Positions 34,448-43,247 are shown, numbered from the stretch's first letter. The stretch: 60,761 bases of DNA from CALHVR01 sp963528625 (GCA_963528625.1 CAURVQ010000008.1:1-60761); one strand, 5' to 3'. The notes: generated from the sequence alone by a model not told the origin. Numbers and translations: made by a program.

Positions 34448-35176
34448 ATGAAACATAGAGAATTTGCAGAAATATACGATATTTTTATGAAACATGTGGA
34501 TTATAATAATTGGTATAAATTTTTAAAAAATTATATAAAAAAAGATGGAAAAGTTTTAGATTTAGGGTGCGGTACAGGAGAATTTATTTTTAGAATGTTG
34601 AAAGATGGACATAATGTGACAGGAGTTGATATTTCTAAAAAGATGCTTGAAATAGCAGGGAAAAAATTAGAACAAAAAAGATGTGATGAGAAAAAATATA
34701 AGTTAATAGAAGAAAATATAATAAATTATAAACATAATGAAAAAGTGGATTATATTATTTGTAATTTTGATACAGTTAATTATTTGAAAGATGAAAAAGA
34801 GTTTTTGAAATTTGTGAAATGTTGTGAAGAAAATTTAAAAAAAGATGGGCTTTTAATTTTTGATGCTGTAACGGAGGACATTTTTGATGAAATTTTTGAA
34901 AATGATTTGTTTTTGGATGAGGAAGATGAATATACGAGTATTTGGCGACATGAACAACTTGGAAAAAAGAAACATTTAGTTGAAATTGATTTGTTTATAA
35001 GACAAGATAAAAATGATAATTTGTTTAGAAAATATAATGATAAACAATATAAATATATTTATGATCCAATTTGGATAATTGAAACGGCTAGAAATAATGG
35101 ATTTGATATTTATGATACAGCATCTAATCCAGAATTTGGAGAAAGTAGAATATTTTTCATTTTTAAAAAATTATAA
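34448..35176 (+). CDS. class I SAM-dependent methyltransferase
   Basis: A 242-residue Rossmann-fold methyltransferase. Motif I is VLDLGCGTGEFIFRML, motif II region TGVDISKKML, and the acidic CNFDTVNYLKD stretch corresponds to the post-motif II segment. The start MKHREFAEIYDIFMKHVDYNNW resembles small-molecule or YodH/YqeM-like enzymes. Substrate unknown. TAAGGAGATG precedes the ATG. A near-perfect palindrome AAATAATGATTATTT lies just upstream (34425-34439). Confidence 0.82.
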   Translation: MKHREFAEIYDIFMKHVDYNNWYKFLKNYIKKDGKVLDLGCGTGEFIFRMLKDGHNVTGVDISKKMLEIAGKKLEQKRCDEKKYKLIEENIINYKHNEKVDYIICNFDTVNYLKDEKEFLKFVKCCEENLKKDGLLIFDAVTEDIFDEIFENDLFLDEEDEYTSIWRHEQLGKKKHLVEIDLFIRQDKNDNLFRKYNDKQYKYIYDPIWIIETARNNGFDIYDTASNPEFGESRIFFIFKKL

Positions 35177-35185
35177 TGATAAGGA

Positions 35186-35599
35186 ATGAGAAAAATGACT
35201 GGAAATTATAACGAAAATAGTAAAATGAATAAAGAAAAAAATATGAAAGATGAAAAATTTTTTTATGAAAAGACGGAAGAAGAAAAGATTTTTGAAATAG
35301 AGAAAAAATTAGGTAGATATGAAAATAAAAATGAAAAAATAGAAAAAAGAAATCAAAAAATGATAAAATATTTTTTATTGGCAACAAATATGATGTATAT
35401 TTTAGCTGGACCTATAGTTGTAATGTTAGGAATTTATTTGCTTTTGAAAAAATATATTTTACAAAAAGAACAACCAATTTTATTAGTAATATTTTTGTTT
35501 TTAGGGGCAATTACTGGATATTATTCACTAATAAAACAGTTGACAACAATGAATAAAGAGGAAGATAAGGAGAGAGAAAAAGAAGATGAAAATGCCTAA
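35186..35599 (+). CDS. AtpZ-like membrane protein
   Basis: A 137-residue protein. A charged, Lys/Glu-rich N-terminal half is followed by two membrane helices (MMYILAGPIVVMLGIYLLLKK and a helix ending GAITGYYSLIKQL) and a charged tail. This matches AtpZ/AtpI-type accessory proteins of the F-type ATP synthase, where the GPIVxxxxxG helix is typical. ATG 35195 is an alternative start. It overlaps the next gene by 14 bases. The atp operon itself is not in the window. Confidence 0.65.
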   Translation: MRKMTGNYNENSKMNKEKNMKDEKFFYEKTEEEKIFEIEKKLGRYENKNEKIEKRNQKMIKYFLLATNMMYILAGPIVVMLGIYLLLKKYILQKEQPILLVIFLFLGAITGYYSLIKQLTTMNKEEDKEREKEDENA

Positions 35600-35969
35600 A
35601 GATGTGAAAGACTTATTTAAACTTAATGGAATAATTTTATTAATTGTAATAATTTTAGGAGTAATTTTACAAAGAGTGGAATTATATTTTGGTTATACAA
35701 TAGGAGTTTTAACTTCTATGCTTGTAATGTATATGATAACGAGCGAAGTTTATAAAATGGTTTATGAAAAGGAAAAAGTTGTAAGAGATCCATTTGGTTA
35801 TTTTAAAAGACTTGGAGTTGTAATAGTTGGATTATTAATTGTTTCACTTGTAAGTAAAAAATATTTTCCTAATTTTGTGAGTAATAATATAATAGCTGCA
35901 GGAGTAGGACTTATGTCATTTAAAATAATATTGTATATAAAAGGAAAATATAAAAAAAATAAAAAATAA
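35586..35969 (+). CDS. AtpI-like (ATP synthase subunit I) membrane protein
   Basis: A 127-residue protein with four membrane helices: residues about 14-32, 36-53, 72-90 and 97-115. The layout resembles ATP synthase subunit I proteins, which help magnesium supply and c-ring assembly. The overlap with the AtpZ-like gene and the pairing itself support the call more than sequence motifs do. It ends before the radC promoter, so the pair is probably transcribed from upstream. Confidence 0.6.
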   Translation: MKMPKDVKDLFKLNGIILLIVIILGVILQRVELYFGYTIGVLTSMLVMYMITSEVYKMVYEKEKVVRDPFGYFKRLGVVIVGLLIVSLVSKKYFPNFVSNNIIAAGVGLMSFKIILYIKGKYKKNKK

Positions 35970-35982
35970 ATTAAAAAATATA

Positions 35983-36011
35983 TTAACAGTTTTTAAAAAA
36001 TATAGTATAAT
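35983..36011 (+). promoter_or_regulatory. promoter of radC
   Basis: TTAACA (35983-35988), 17 bases, TATAAT (36006-36011), about 28 bases before the start codon. Confidence 0.7.
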
Positions 36012-36039
36012 ATAAAAAATAAAGAGGGAATTAGGGGTA

Positions 36040-36714
36040 ATGATGGAAAATATAGGACATAAAAAAAGATTGAGGGAAAGATTTATGATGTCTGGATTAA
36101 CTGGATTTCATGATTATGAAGTTTTAGAACTATTATTAAGTTATGTTATAGTACGAAGAGATTGTAAAAATATGGCTAAGGAATTATTAAAGAAATATGG
36201 AGATTTATATACAATTTTTTCACAAAGTAATGAAGAGTTACAAAAAAATAAATATATAACAGAAAGAGTTGTTATATATTTAAAAACAATTTTTAATATA
36301 ATTGAGGATGAATTGTATAAAAAAATATATAAATCAAAAATAAAAATAACAAATAATAATCAATTAATAAATTATTTGAATATGTCACTTGTAAAAAGAG
36401 ATATAGAAGTATTTAAAGTTTTATTTTTGAATACACAAAATGAACTTATAGCTGAAGAAGATTTATTTAAAGGAACTTTGGATAGAAGTACAGTTTATAT
36501 TAGAGAATTAGTAAAAAAAATAATAAAATATAATGCTAAATCAATAATAATTGTACATAATCATCCGGGAGGATCGTTAAAGCCATCAGGGGCAGATATT
36601 GAATTAACGGTGAGAATACAGGAAGCATTAGAAAATATAGAAATGCGAGTTTTAGACCATATAATAATAAGTGAAAAAGGTTATTTCAGTTTTTTAGAAG
36701 ATGGTATTTTATAA
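36040..36714 (+). CDS. radC: RadC/YeeS-type JAMM domain protein
   Basis: A 224-residue RadC-family protein. The N-terminal helix-hairpin-helix region (HKKRLRERFMMSGLTGFHDYEVLELLLSYV) is followed by an MPN/JAMM metallo-domain with IIVHNHPGGSLKPSGADIELT, which gives the H-x-H...S...D zinc motif. Historically tied to DNA repair, but the actual role is unproven. It starts a run of four closely spaced genes ending with rarA. ATG 36043 is an equally possible start. Confidence 0.9.
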   Translation: MMENIGHKKRLRERFMMSGLTGFHDYEVLELLLSYVIVRRDCKNMAKELLKKYGDLYTIFSQSNEELQKNKYITERVVIYLKTIFNIIEDELYKKIYKSKIKITNNNQLINYLNMSLVKRDIEVFKVLFLNTQNELIAEEDLFKGTLDRSTVYIRELVKKIIKYNAKSIIIVHNHPGGSLKPSGADIELTVRIQEALENIEMRVLDHIIISEKGYFSFLEDGIL

Positions 36715-36731
36715 AAAATAAAGGTGAAAAG

Positions 36732-37244
36732 ATGAAAATATTAAATATAAAATTTAGAAAGACAAAAAAAGTTTATCCATTTTTAATAAATGATAATGAG
36801 AATTATGAAAAAGGAGAACATGTAATCGTAGATACGATAAGAGGTGAACAAATAGGAATTGTTATAGGAATAACAGAAAAATATGAAGTGAATGACGAAG
36901 AAAAAGAAGAAATGAAAATAAGAGAGGTAAAGAGAAAATTAACATTACAAGAAGTAGAAAAATTAAAGGAATTAGATATAAAAGCAGATGAAGCTTACTT
37001 TAAATGTAAAAAAATAGTTAAAGAGATATTGCCGGAAATGAATCTTGTTATAGGTGAATATACTTTTGATGAAAGTAAATTAATTTTTTATTTTACAGCT
37101 GAAAATAGATTAGATTTTAGACAATTAGTTAAAGAAGTAAATAGAACATTTAAAAAAAGAGTAGAATTTTATCAAATTAAAATAAATGATGAAGGTAGAA
37201 TACTTTGTGCATTTGGGAAATATGGAAGAGAAATTTATTGGTAA
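36732..37244 (+). CDS. short PSP1/RicT-like protein
   Basis: A 170-residue protein resembling the PSP1 domain of RicT (YaaT), part of the Y-complex that influences RNA processing in Bacillus. Matching segments are KFRKTKKVYPF, GEHVIVDTIRGEQIGIVIG, IGEYTFDESKLIFYFTAENRLDFRQLVKEV and VEFYQIKINDEGR. Full-length RicT continues with a GxCGRxLCC segment and more conserved cysteines. Here the protein ends at FGKYGREIYW, so that region is missing. It lies 17 bases after radC and 11 bases before a methyltransferase. Confidence 0.78.
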   Translation: MKILNIKFRKTKKVYPFLINDNENYEKGEHVIVDTIRGEQIGIVIGITEKYEVNDEEKEEMKIREVKRKLTLQEVEKLKELDIKADEAYFKCKKIVKEILPEMNLVIGEYTFDESKLIFYFTAENRLDFRQLVKEVNRTFKKRVEFYQIKINDEGRILCAFGKYGREIYW

Positions 37245-37255
37245 AAAGGAAATAA

Positions 37256-37948
37256 ATGGGAAATTTAGGAAATTATATTGAAAAATTAGATTCTATAGAT
37301 AAGAATATAAAAATAGAAAATAAAGGATTGAAAATAACGGAAGATCCACTTTTATTAGTAGATAGTGTTAGAAAATTTTTTAATAAATTAAAAATAAGTG
37401 GATATAAAAATATGTTAGAGATAGGGACAGGGCAAGGAATAGTCTCTATTTTGTTATCTAATATAGAAAATATAAATAAAATTTATGCAGTTGAAATACA
37501 AAAAGAATTGTATGAAATTTTGAAAGATAACATTATTGAAAATAGATTGAATGAAAAAATAATTCCAATAAATGATAATATAAAAAATATAAAAGGAGAA
37601 TACGATTTTATAATCTCGAATCCGCCTTATTATAAATTAAATGAAGGTAAATTGCCGGCAGATGAAACGGAGTTAATAAGTAAGTATGAAATAAAACTGA
37701 CTTTGGAGGAATTAGTAGGAAATATAAAAAGATTGCTTAAAAATCACGGATATTTTTTTATAATAATTCCAAATAATAGATTAAATGATATATTTAATTA
37801 TATTTATTTGAATAAATTAAATATTATTTCAATGAATATAAAAAAATATAAAAAATTAGATTTAGTTGCAATTATAGGGAAAAAAGGTGGAAAATATAAA
37901 AGTGGAATTGAGTTAAATGTAATTGAAAATGGAATGGAAAAGAGATAA
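37256..37948 (+). CDS. TrmN6/YfiC-like tRNA (adenine-N6) methyltransferase
   Basis: A 230-residue N6-adenine methyltransferase of the COG4123 type. Seen are LKITEDPLLLVDSVRKF (family start), the SAM motif MLEIGTGQGIVSILLS, and the catalytic ISNPPYYKLNEG (NPPY) motif. In E. coli the homologue modifies A37 of tRNA1(Val). AAGGAAATA precedes the ATG, and rarA starts 3 bases after its stop, so they are co-transcribed. Confidence 0.85.
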   Translation: MGNLGNYIEKLDSIDKNIKIENKGLKITEDPLLLVDSVRKFFNKLKISGYKNMLEIGTGQGIVSILLSNIENINKIYAVEIQKELYEILKDNIIENRLNEKIIPINDNIKNIKGEYDFIISNPPYYKLNEGKLPADETELISKYEIKLTLEELVGNIKRLLKNHGYFFIIIPNNRLNDIFNYIYLNKLNIISMNIKKYKKLDLVAIIGKKGGKYKSGIELNVIENGMEKR

Positions 37949-37951
37949 AAA

Positions 37952-39178
37952 ATGAATTTATTTGATGAAATTTATACGGAGAAAAAACCACTTGCCTATA
38001 GATATAGACCTAAAATTTTAGAGGATTTTTATGGGCAGGAGAAATTAGTTGGGAAAAATGGGATAATACGGAAAATAATAGAAAAAGGCAATTTAATGAA
38101 TGCTATATTTTGGGGAGCACCCGGGACAGGAAAAACGACATTGGCAGAAATTATTTCGCAAAAATTAAATTATTATTATGAATATTTGAATGCAATAAAG
38201 GCTTCGGTTTCGGACATTAAAGAAATATCGGAAAAAGCTAAAAGGCGTTTTACGATGGAAGGGCGTCAAACAATATTGTTTTTAGATGAAATTCATAGAT
38301 TTAATAAATTACAACAAGATTCTTTGTTACAAGATTTAGAAAATGGAAATATAATTTTAATTGGTGCAACAACAGAAAATCCTTACTATAATTTGAATAA
38401 TGCGTTACTTTCAAGATGTTTGGCATTTGAGTTTAAGAAATTATCACAAAATGACTTAAAAAATATTTTGATAAAAATAAATGAAAAAGAAAAATTTAAT
38501 ATAGATAATAAAATTTTGGATTATATTTCAGAAATAATTGAAGGAGATGCAAGACAAGCTATAAACATATTAGAATTATTGTCTAACATTGGAGTTGATT
38601 TGAATTTAGAAGAAGTAAAAGAAATACTGCATACAAAAAAATCATATCATAGGACAGAAGATAAGTATGATACAATTTCTGCAATGATAAAAAGTATTCG
38701 TGGAAGTGATCCGGATGCTGCTGTTTATTGGCTTGGGAAAATGCTTGTAGGAGGAGAAAATCCGTTGTATATAGCTAGAAGACTTACAATTTTAGCAACG
38801 GAAGATGTAGGCCTTGCTAATCCACAGGCATTACCGATAGCAACAGCAGCAATGACTGCAGTAAAAGAAATTGGAATGCCTGAAGCTAGAATAATTTTAG
38901 GAGAAGTAGCTATTTATTTAGCTTTATCACCAAAAAGTAATTCGGCATATAATGCTATAAATAGTGTAATGTCGTATGTTGAAAATGAAAAAATACAAGA
39001 TGTCCCTATTCATTTGACTAAAATTGGGGCAAAGCAGTATAAGTACCCTCATGATTATGAAAATAATTTTGTAAAACAAAAATATATGAATGAAAAAATT
39101 AGATTTTACAAATATAATGAAAATAAATTTGAAATAGTAGCGAATGAACGATTAGAGAAATTATGGGGAAAAGATTGA
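37952..39178 (+). CDS. rarA: replication-associated recombination protein A (AAA+ ATPase)
   Basis: RarA/MgsA, an AAA+ ATPase related to clamp loaders that acts at stalled replication forks. Residues 55-62 are Walker A (GAPGTGKT), Walker B is ILFLDEIHRFN, sensor 1 is GATTENP, and ALLSRC plus GDARQAINILE follow. The C-terminal tetramerisation part has the family EDVGLANPQAL and SNSAYNAI segments. Length 408 aa is normal. It ends the radC-PSP1-trmN6-rarA run. Confidence 0.95.
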   Translation: MNLFDEIYTEKKPLAYRYRPKILEDFYGQEKLVGKNGIIRKIIEKGNLMNAIFWGAPGTGKTTLAEIISQKLNYYYEYLNAIKASVSDIKEISEKAKRRFTMEGRQTILFLDEIHRFNKLQQDSLLQDLENGNIILIGATTENPYYNLNNALLSRCLAFEFKKLSQNDLKNILIKINEKEKFNIDNKILDYISEIIEGDARQAINILELLSNIGVDLNLEEVKEILHTKKSYHRTEDKYDTISAMIKSIRGSDPDAAVYWLGKMLVGGENPLYIARRLTILATEDVGLANPQALPIATAAMTAVKEIGMPEARIILGEVAIYLALSPKSNSAYNAINSVMSYVENEKIQDVPIHLTKIGAKQYKYPHDYENNFVKQKYMNEKIRFYKYNENKFEIVANERLEKLWGKD

Positions 39179-39310
39179 TATTTTTTAATAAAAAATAATT
39201 TTTTACTTAAATTATTTATAAAAGTAAAAAAAGAATAGGTGAATGATTAGGTTTTATTAGTAAAGTAAGATAATATTATAAAAATAATTTATAGAAAGTT
39301 AGAGGAATAA

Positions 39311-40303
39311 ATGAAACATATTATAAGTGTTGCACCGATGGTAGATAAAACAGATAGACATTTTAGAAATTTTGTGAGAATGATTAATAAAGATGTTTTA
39401 TTGTATACAGAGATGATAACAGCTCAAGCAATAATAAATGGAGATTTAGAATATTTGTTAGGATTTGAGAAAGAACAAAATCCAATAGTTTTACAAATAG
39501 CGGCAACGAATAAAGAAGAAGCTAGAAAAGCAGTAGAAATAGCTGAGCGATATAATTATGATGAAATAAACTTGAATATTGGTTGTCCGTCAGATAGAGT
39601 GTCTGGAAATGCTATGGGTGCTTATCTTATGGCGTATCCTGAAATGGTAGCTGAGATGGTATTAGAGATGAAAAAAGTGACTAAAAAGCCGATTTCAATA
39701 AAACATAGAATTGGTATTGATGGTAAAAATGTATTACCAGAAGATTATGAACGAGTTTTGCTAGATAAATATGAAGATATGTTAAAATTTGTGGAAATAA
39801 ATGAAAAAGTGGGAGTGAATAAATTTGTAGTTCACGCAAGAATAGCCATTTTAGCAGGATTAAATCCAAAAGAAAATAGAGAAATACCGCCTTTGAGATA
39901 TGAAGATGTGTATAAATTGAAGCAAGAAAAGCCAAATCTACATATTGAAATAAACGGTGGGATAAAAACAATAGATCAAATAGATGAGCATTTGAAATAT
40001 GTAGACAGTATTATGATGGGAAGAGAAATTTATGATAATCCTATGATTTTAACTAAATTTGGTAAATATTATGGGAAAGAAATAGAAGTGAATAGAGTAG
40101 AAATTGTGGAGCAAATGATCCCGTATGTGGAAAAAATGGAGAAAGAAGGGAAAGTAAGACCACACTTATTTTTGATGCATACACAAGGATTGTTTTATGG
40201 AGAAAGAGGGAGCAAATATTGGAAAAGAGCAATAAATGATCCAAGAGCAACTACTGAAACAGTAAAAGAGTTATTAAAAGAAATAAAAGTAATAGGAAAA
40301 TAA
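39311..40303 (+). CDS. dusA: DusA-like tRNA-dihydrouridine synthase with altered catalytic residue
   Basis: A 330-residue FMN-dependent TIM-barrel protein closest to DusA (tRNA U20/U20a reduction). SVAPMVDKTDRHFRNF, LYTEMIT, NLNIGCPSDRV, ISIKHRIGID, LNPKENREIPPL and the INGGI and GRE flavin-binding segments are all DusA-like. The residue expected to be the catalytic cysteine (in the family GACLM) is Tyr105 here (GAYLM), and the family HARKAWL reads HARIAIL. It may be inactive, use another acid, or act differently. It has an RBS (AGAGGA) and no visible pseudogene signs. Confidence 0.88.
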   Translation: MKHIISVAPMVDKTDRHFRNFVRMINKDVLLYTEMITAQAIINGDLEYLLGFEKEQNPIVLQIAATNKEEARKAVEIAERYNYDEINLNIGCPSDRVSGNAMGAYLMAYPEMVAEMVLEMKKVTKKPISIKHRIGIDGKNVLPEDYERVLLDKYEDMLKFVEINEKVGVNKFVVHARIAILAGLNPKENREIPPLRYEDVYKLKQEKPNLHIEINGGIKTIDQIDEHLKYVDSIMMGREIYDNPMILTKFGKYYGKEIEVNRVEIVEQMIPYVEKMEKEGKVRPHLFLMHTQGLFYGERGSKYWKRAINDPRATTETVKELLKEIKVIGK

Positions 40304-40326
40304 AATGAAAAAAATTAGGTTAAAAT

Positions 40327-40355
40327 TTTACAAATCTAATTAAAAATGGTATACT
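40327..40355 (+). promoter_or_regulatory. promoter of the secreted protein gene at 40386
   Basis: TTTACA (40327-40332), 17 bases, TATACT (40350-40355), about 30 bases before the start codon. Confidence 0.65.
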
Positions 40356-40385
40356 TAATAATAAATAAAGATGGAGGGAAAATTT

Positions 40386-40904
40386 ATGAAAAAAATATTA
40401 ATAGGAATAGTGTTAATAAGTTCAATGAATGTATTTTCAGCACAAATTTTAAATAATAAAATATATGAGCTTTTTCCAAATAGAGAAGTTAGAAGTTTAA
40501 TTTCTGGAAGTTATAATTTAGAAAAAGAATTAGTAGTTACAGCTACAGGGAAAATTGTGAATCAAGTAGATGTGTTAAATTTAGAAAATGATGCAAAATC
40601 TGGATTGAAAACGGCAATTCAAAATTATGCTTATAGTATTTTGAAAGAAAGAATATTAGGTGTTTTAGTTACAGGACCTGGATTTGATGAAAGTAAAATG
40701 AAAGAATTTTCAAAAAATATAGGAGAAAAATTAGTAGTTGAAGGTCAAAAAATAGGAACTTGGTCAACAAGTAAAAGAAAAACTGTAGTTTTATATACGA
40801 TTTCAAAAGATAGAGTTAAAGCAGAAGCTGATATGATGTTCAATGATAGAGTAAATAGTGTAATTGAAAAATTGAATGAATATAAAACTAGAATGGGAAT
40901 TTAG
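40386..40904 (+). CDS. secreted protein of unknown function (LPP20-like?)
   Basis: A 172-residue exported protein: signal peptide KKILIGIVLISSMNVFSA, then a mature domain with VVTATGKIVNQ, a helix with NLENDAKSGLKTAIQNYAYSILKERILG and a strand VVLYTISKDRVKAEA. The order beta, A-rich helix, beta is reminiscent of LPP20-type lipoproteins, but there is no lipobox and the match is weak. GGAGGGA lies before ATG 40386, so the in-frame ATG at 40371 is rejected. It is a single-gene unit with its own promoter and terminator. Confidence 0.7.
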   Translation: MKKILIGIVLISSMNVFSAQILNNKIYELFPNREVRSLISGSYNLEKELVVTATGKIVNQVDVLNLENDAKSGLKTAIQNYAYSILKERILGVLVTGPGFDESKMKEFSKNIGEKLVVEGQKIGTWSTSKRKTVVLYTISKDRVKAEADMMFNDRVNSVIEKLNEYKTRMGI

Positions 40905-40923
40905 ATAATAAAAATATAAAATA

Positions 40924-40972
40924 GAACCTTTAAATGATATAAAAAATAAAAATGTTATTTAAAGGTTTTTTG
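40924..40972 (+). terminator. intrinsic terminator after the 40386 gene
   Basis: AACCTTTAAAT (40924-40934) and ATTTAAAGGTT (40957-40967) form a perfect 11-bp stem followed by a T-run. Confidence 0.85.
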
Positions 40973-41013
40973 TTTAGGATTATGAGATAGTAAAAACATT
41001 TTTATAAAAGCAC

Positions 41014-41041
41014 TTGAATATTATAAAAAATGAGATAAAAT
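41014..41041 (+). promoter_or_regulatory. candidate promoter of the cobD-hem cluster
   Basis: TTGAAT (41014-41019), 16 bases, TAAAAT (41036-41041). The leader is about 40 bases, too short for a cobalamin riboswitch, and none of its conserved parts is seen. Confidence 0.5.
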
Positions 41042-41086
41042 TAATAGTGTATATAAAAATGTAAAGATATAAAAAGAGGATAAAAA

Positions 41087-42226
41087 ATGAACGAAAAAAA
41101 AGTAGATTTTCATGGTGGGAATATATATAAAATTTATAGAGAAAAAGGGATGAAAGAAATATTGGATTATAGCTCCAATATAAATCCATACGGACTTCCA
41201 AAAAAATTTGAGAGAGCTGTTATTGAGAATTTGTCAGTATTAGAGAAGTACCCGGATCCAGATTATGTAGAATTAAGAGAAGAAATAGCGAAAACAAATA
41301 AAGTAGAACTTAAAAATATAATAGTTGGTAATGGAGCGACAGAAATTATTTTTTTATATATGAAAGTTTTAAAAGCAAAAAAAATATTAATAGTATCTCC
41401 TACATTTGGAGAGTATGAAAGAGCAATGAAAGCGACTTTAGATGATATACAAGTAGATTATTTTAAATTAGAAGAAGCAGACAGTTTTATACCAAATATA
41501 AAAAAAATAAAAGCTGAATTGGATAAAAAATATGATTTGTTAGTAATTTGTAATCCAAATAATCCAACAGGACAATTTTTATCAATAAAAGAATTAGAAA
41601 AAATATTGGAAAAATGTACAGAAGTTGGAACAAAGTTATTTGTTGATGAGGCTTTTGTGGAATTTGTGGAAGATTGGGGAGAAAAAAGTATAATAAAAAC
41701 GGAGAAAAATAAAAAAAATCTGTTTGTATTAAGAGCTTTTACTAAATTCTTTGCTATACCGGGGTTAAGACTTGGGTATGGAATTTGTTTTGATGATGAA
41801 TTTATGATAAAAATGCTTGAAAAAAAAGAGCCTTGGAGTGTAAATAATATAGCAGAATTAGCAGGAAAAATATTGTTGCAAGATAGAGAATATATAGAAA
41901 AGACAAATAATTGGATAAAAATTGAAAAAAAGTATATGTATGAAAATTTGAAAGAAATAGAAGGATTAAAAACTTATAAAACAGAAATTAATTTTATTTT
42001 AGTTAAAATAAAAAATGAATATTTATATAAAGTTAATGCTCAAATATTAAGAGAAAAAATGCTAGAAAAAGAAATTTTAATAAGAGATGCTTCAAATTTT
42101 GTGTATCTTAATGATAATTATTTTAGATTAGCAGTGAAAGATAGAAAAAATAATGTAAGAGTATTGGAAGCGTTAAAAGAAATTTTTGAAAATATTAAAA
42201 GAGAAAAAAGGGAGAAAGATAAGTAA
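41087..42226 (+). CDS. cobD: CobD-like threonine-phosphate decarboxylase (PLP aminotransferase fold)
   Basis: PLP enzyme of the class I/II aminotransferase fold. The start FHGGNIYKIYREKG and LDYSSNINPYG are characteristic of CobD, which decarboxylates threonine phosphate to the aminopropanol phosphate arm of cobalamin. HisC, its close relative, lacks the HGGN start. The PLP region has NPNNPTGQ, FVDEAFVEF and the lysine in AFTKFFAIPGLRLGYG. Length 379 aa is normal. Placement before hemA and close to cobT and cobC supports a cobalamin role. Confidence 0.85.
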   Translation: MNEKKVDFHGGNIYKIYREKGMKEILDYSSNINPYGLPKKFERAVIENLSVLEKYPDPDYVELREEIAKTNKVELKNIIVGNGATEIIFLYMKVLKAKKILIVSPTFGEYERAMKATLDDIQVDYFKLEEADSFIPNIKKIKAELDKKYDLLVICNPNNPTGQFLSIKELEKILEKCTEVGTKLFVDEAFVEFVEDWGEKSIIKTEKNKKNLFVLRAFTKFFAIPGLRLGYGICFDDEFMIKMLEKKEPWSVNNIAELAGKILLQDREYIEKTNNWIKIEKKYMYENLKEIEGLKTYKTEINFILVKIKNEYLYKVNAQILREKMLEKEILIRDASNFVYLNDNYFRLAVKDRKNNVRVLEALKEIFENIKREKREKDK

Positions 42227-42227
42227 G

Positions 42228-43247
42228 ATGGATACTCCAAATAAAATTGAAAAAAATTTTTATATTCTAAGTTTTAATTATAAACATCTGCCACTTGAGG
42301 AAAGAGAAGCATTTATAAAAAATGGATATAAAAATATAATAGAACGATATAGAATTGAAGAAAAAATATTAGGATATGTTGCAGTTGAAACATGTCTCAG
42401 AATAGAATTGTATATAGAAATAGGTGAAAATTTTGATTTAAAACAAATGAAACAAGATTTTAAAGTAGAAAAAGTAAAAGTATATAGCGGTAATGAAGCA
42501 ATTTATTATTTGCTAAGAGTAATTTGTGGGTTGGAATCAATAATAAAGGGAGAAGATCAAATTTTAGTACAATTAAGAAAAGCGTATATTTCTCATATGG
42601 AAGCAAATAAAACTTCAACTGTTTTGAATATGATATTTAATCAGGCAGTTGAAACGGGGAAAAAATTTAGAGCTGAAAGTAAAATAAATGAAAAAAATAT
42701 TTCTTTAGATTCCATAGCTGTAAAATTTTTGAAATCAAAGATGGGAAATCTTGATGACAAAAATATTTTTATAATAGGAGTGGGAGATTTAAGTCAATCA
42801 ATCTTAGCATTATTACATAAAATGAAGAATTGTAATTTAACAATAACTAATAGAAGTGATCATAAATCAATGGAAATACAAAAAATATTTAGTGGGACAA
42901 AAACAGCTGAATATAACAAGAAATATGAAGTTGTTAAAGAGAGTGATATTATAATAAGTGCTACATCTGCTCCTCATTTAATATTGGAAGAAAATAAAAT
43001 GTATGAAATTTTATATGATAATAAGCATAGAATTTTTCTTGATTTAGCAGTTCCAAGAGATATAGATGTTGAAATAAAAAAATATAAAAATATAGAGCTT
43101 TATCATTTAGAAAATATTTGGGAAGAGTATAATAAAAATGTAGAGAAAAGAGATGAGCTTGTAAAAAAATATTTTTATATAATTGAAGAACAGTTAGATA
43201 AAATAAGAGAAAAATTAGATAAAAGACAAAAGTATGTAAGAGAATAA
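42228..43247 (+). CDS. hemA: glutamyl-tRNA reductase (short form)
   Basis: First committed enzyme of the C5 tetrapyrrole pathway: glutamyl-tRNA to glutamate semialdehyde. The catalytic cysteine is Cys56 in AVETCLRIELY, where most family members have STCNRTE. CGLESIIKGEDQILVQ, NQAVETGKKFRAE and the NADPH-binding FIIGVGDLSQSI are recognisable. At 339 residues it stops soon after the NADPH domain, so the C-terminal dimerisation helices of typical 400-460-residue enzymes are mostly missing. ATG 42228 lies 1 base after the cobD stop; GGGAG upstream fits it. Confidence 0.9.
   Translation: MDTPNKIEKNFYILSFNYKHLPLEEREAFIKNGYKNIIERYRIEEKILGYVAVETCLRIELYIEIGENFDLKQMKQDFKVEKVKVYSGNEAIYYLLRVICGLESIIKGEDQILVQLRKAYISHMEANKTSTVLNMIFNQAVETGKKFRAESKINEKNISLDSIAVKFLKSKMGNLDDKNIFIIGVGDLSQSILALLHKMKNCNLTITNRSDHKSMEIQKIFSGTKTAEYNKKYEVVKESDIIISATSAPHLILEENKMYEILYDNKHRIFLDLAVPRDIDVEIKKYKNIELYHLENIWEEYNKNVEKRDELVKKYFYIIEEQLDKIREKLDKRQKYVRE

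Noticed and set aside
41000..41086. Cobalamin riboswitch before cobD
   Set aside because: The leader is only about 45 bases after the candidate promoter and has none of the conserved riboswitch segments.
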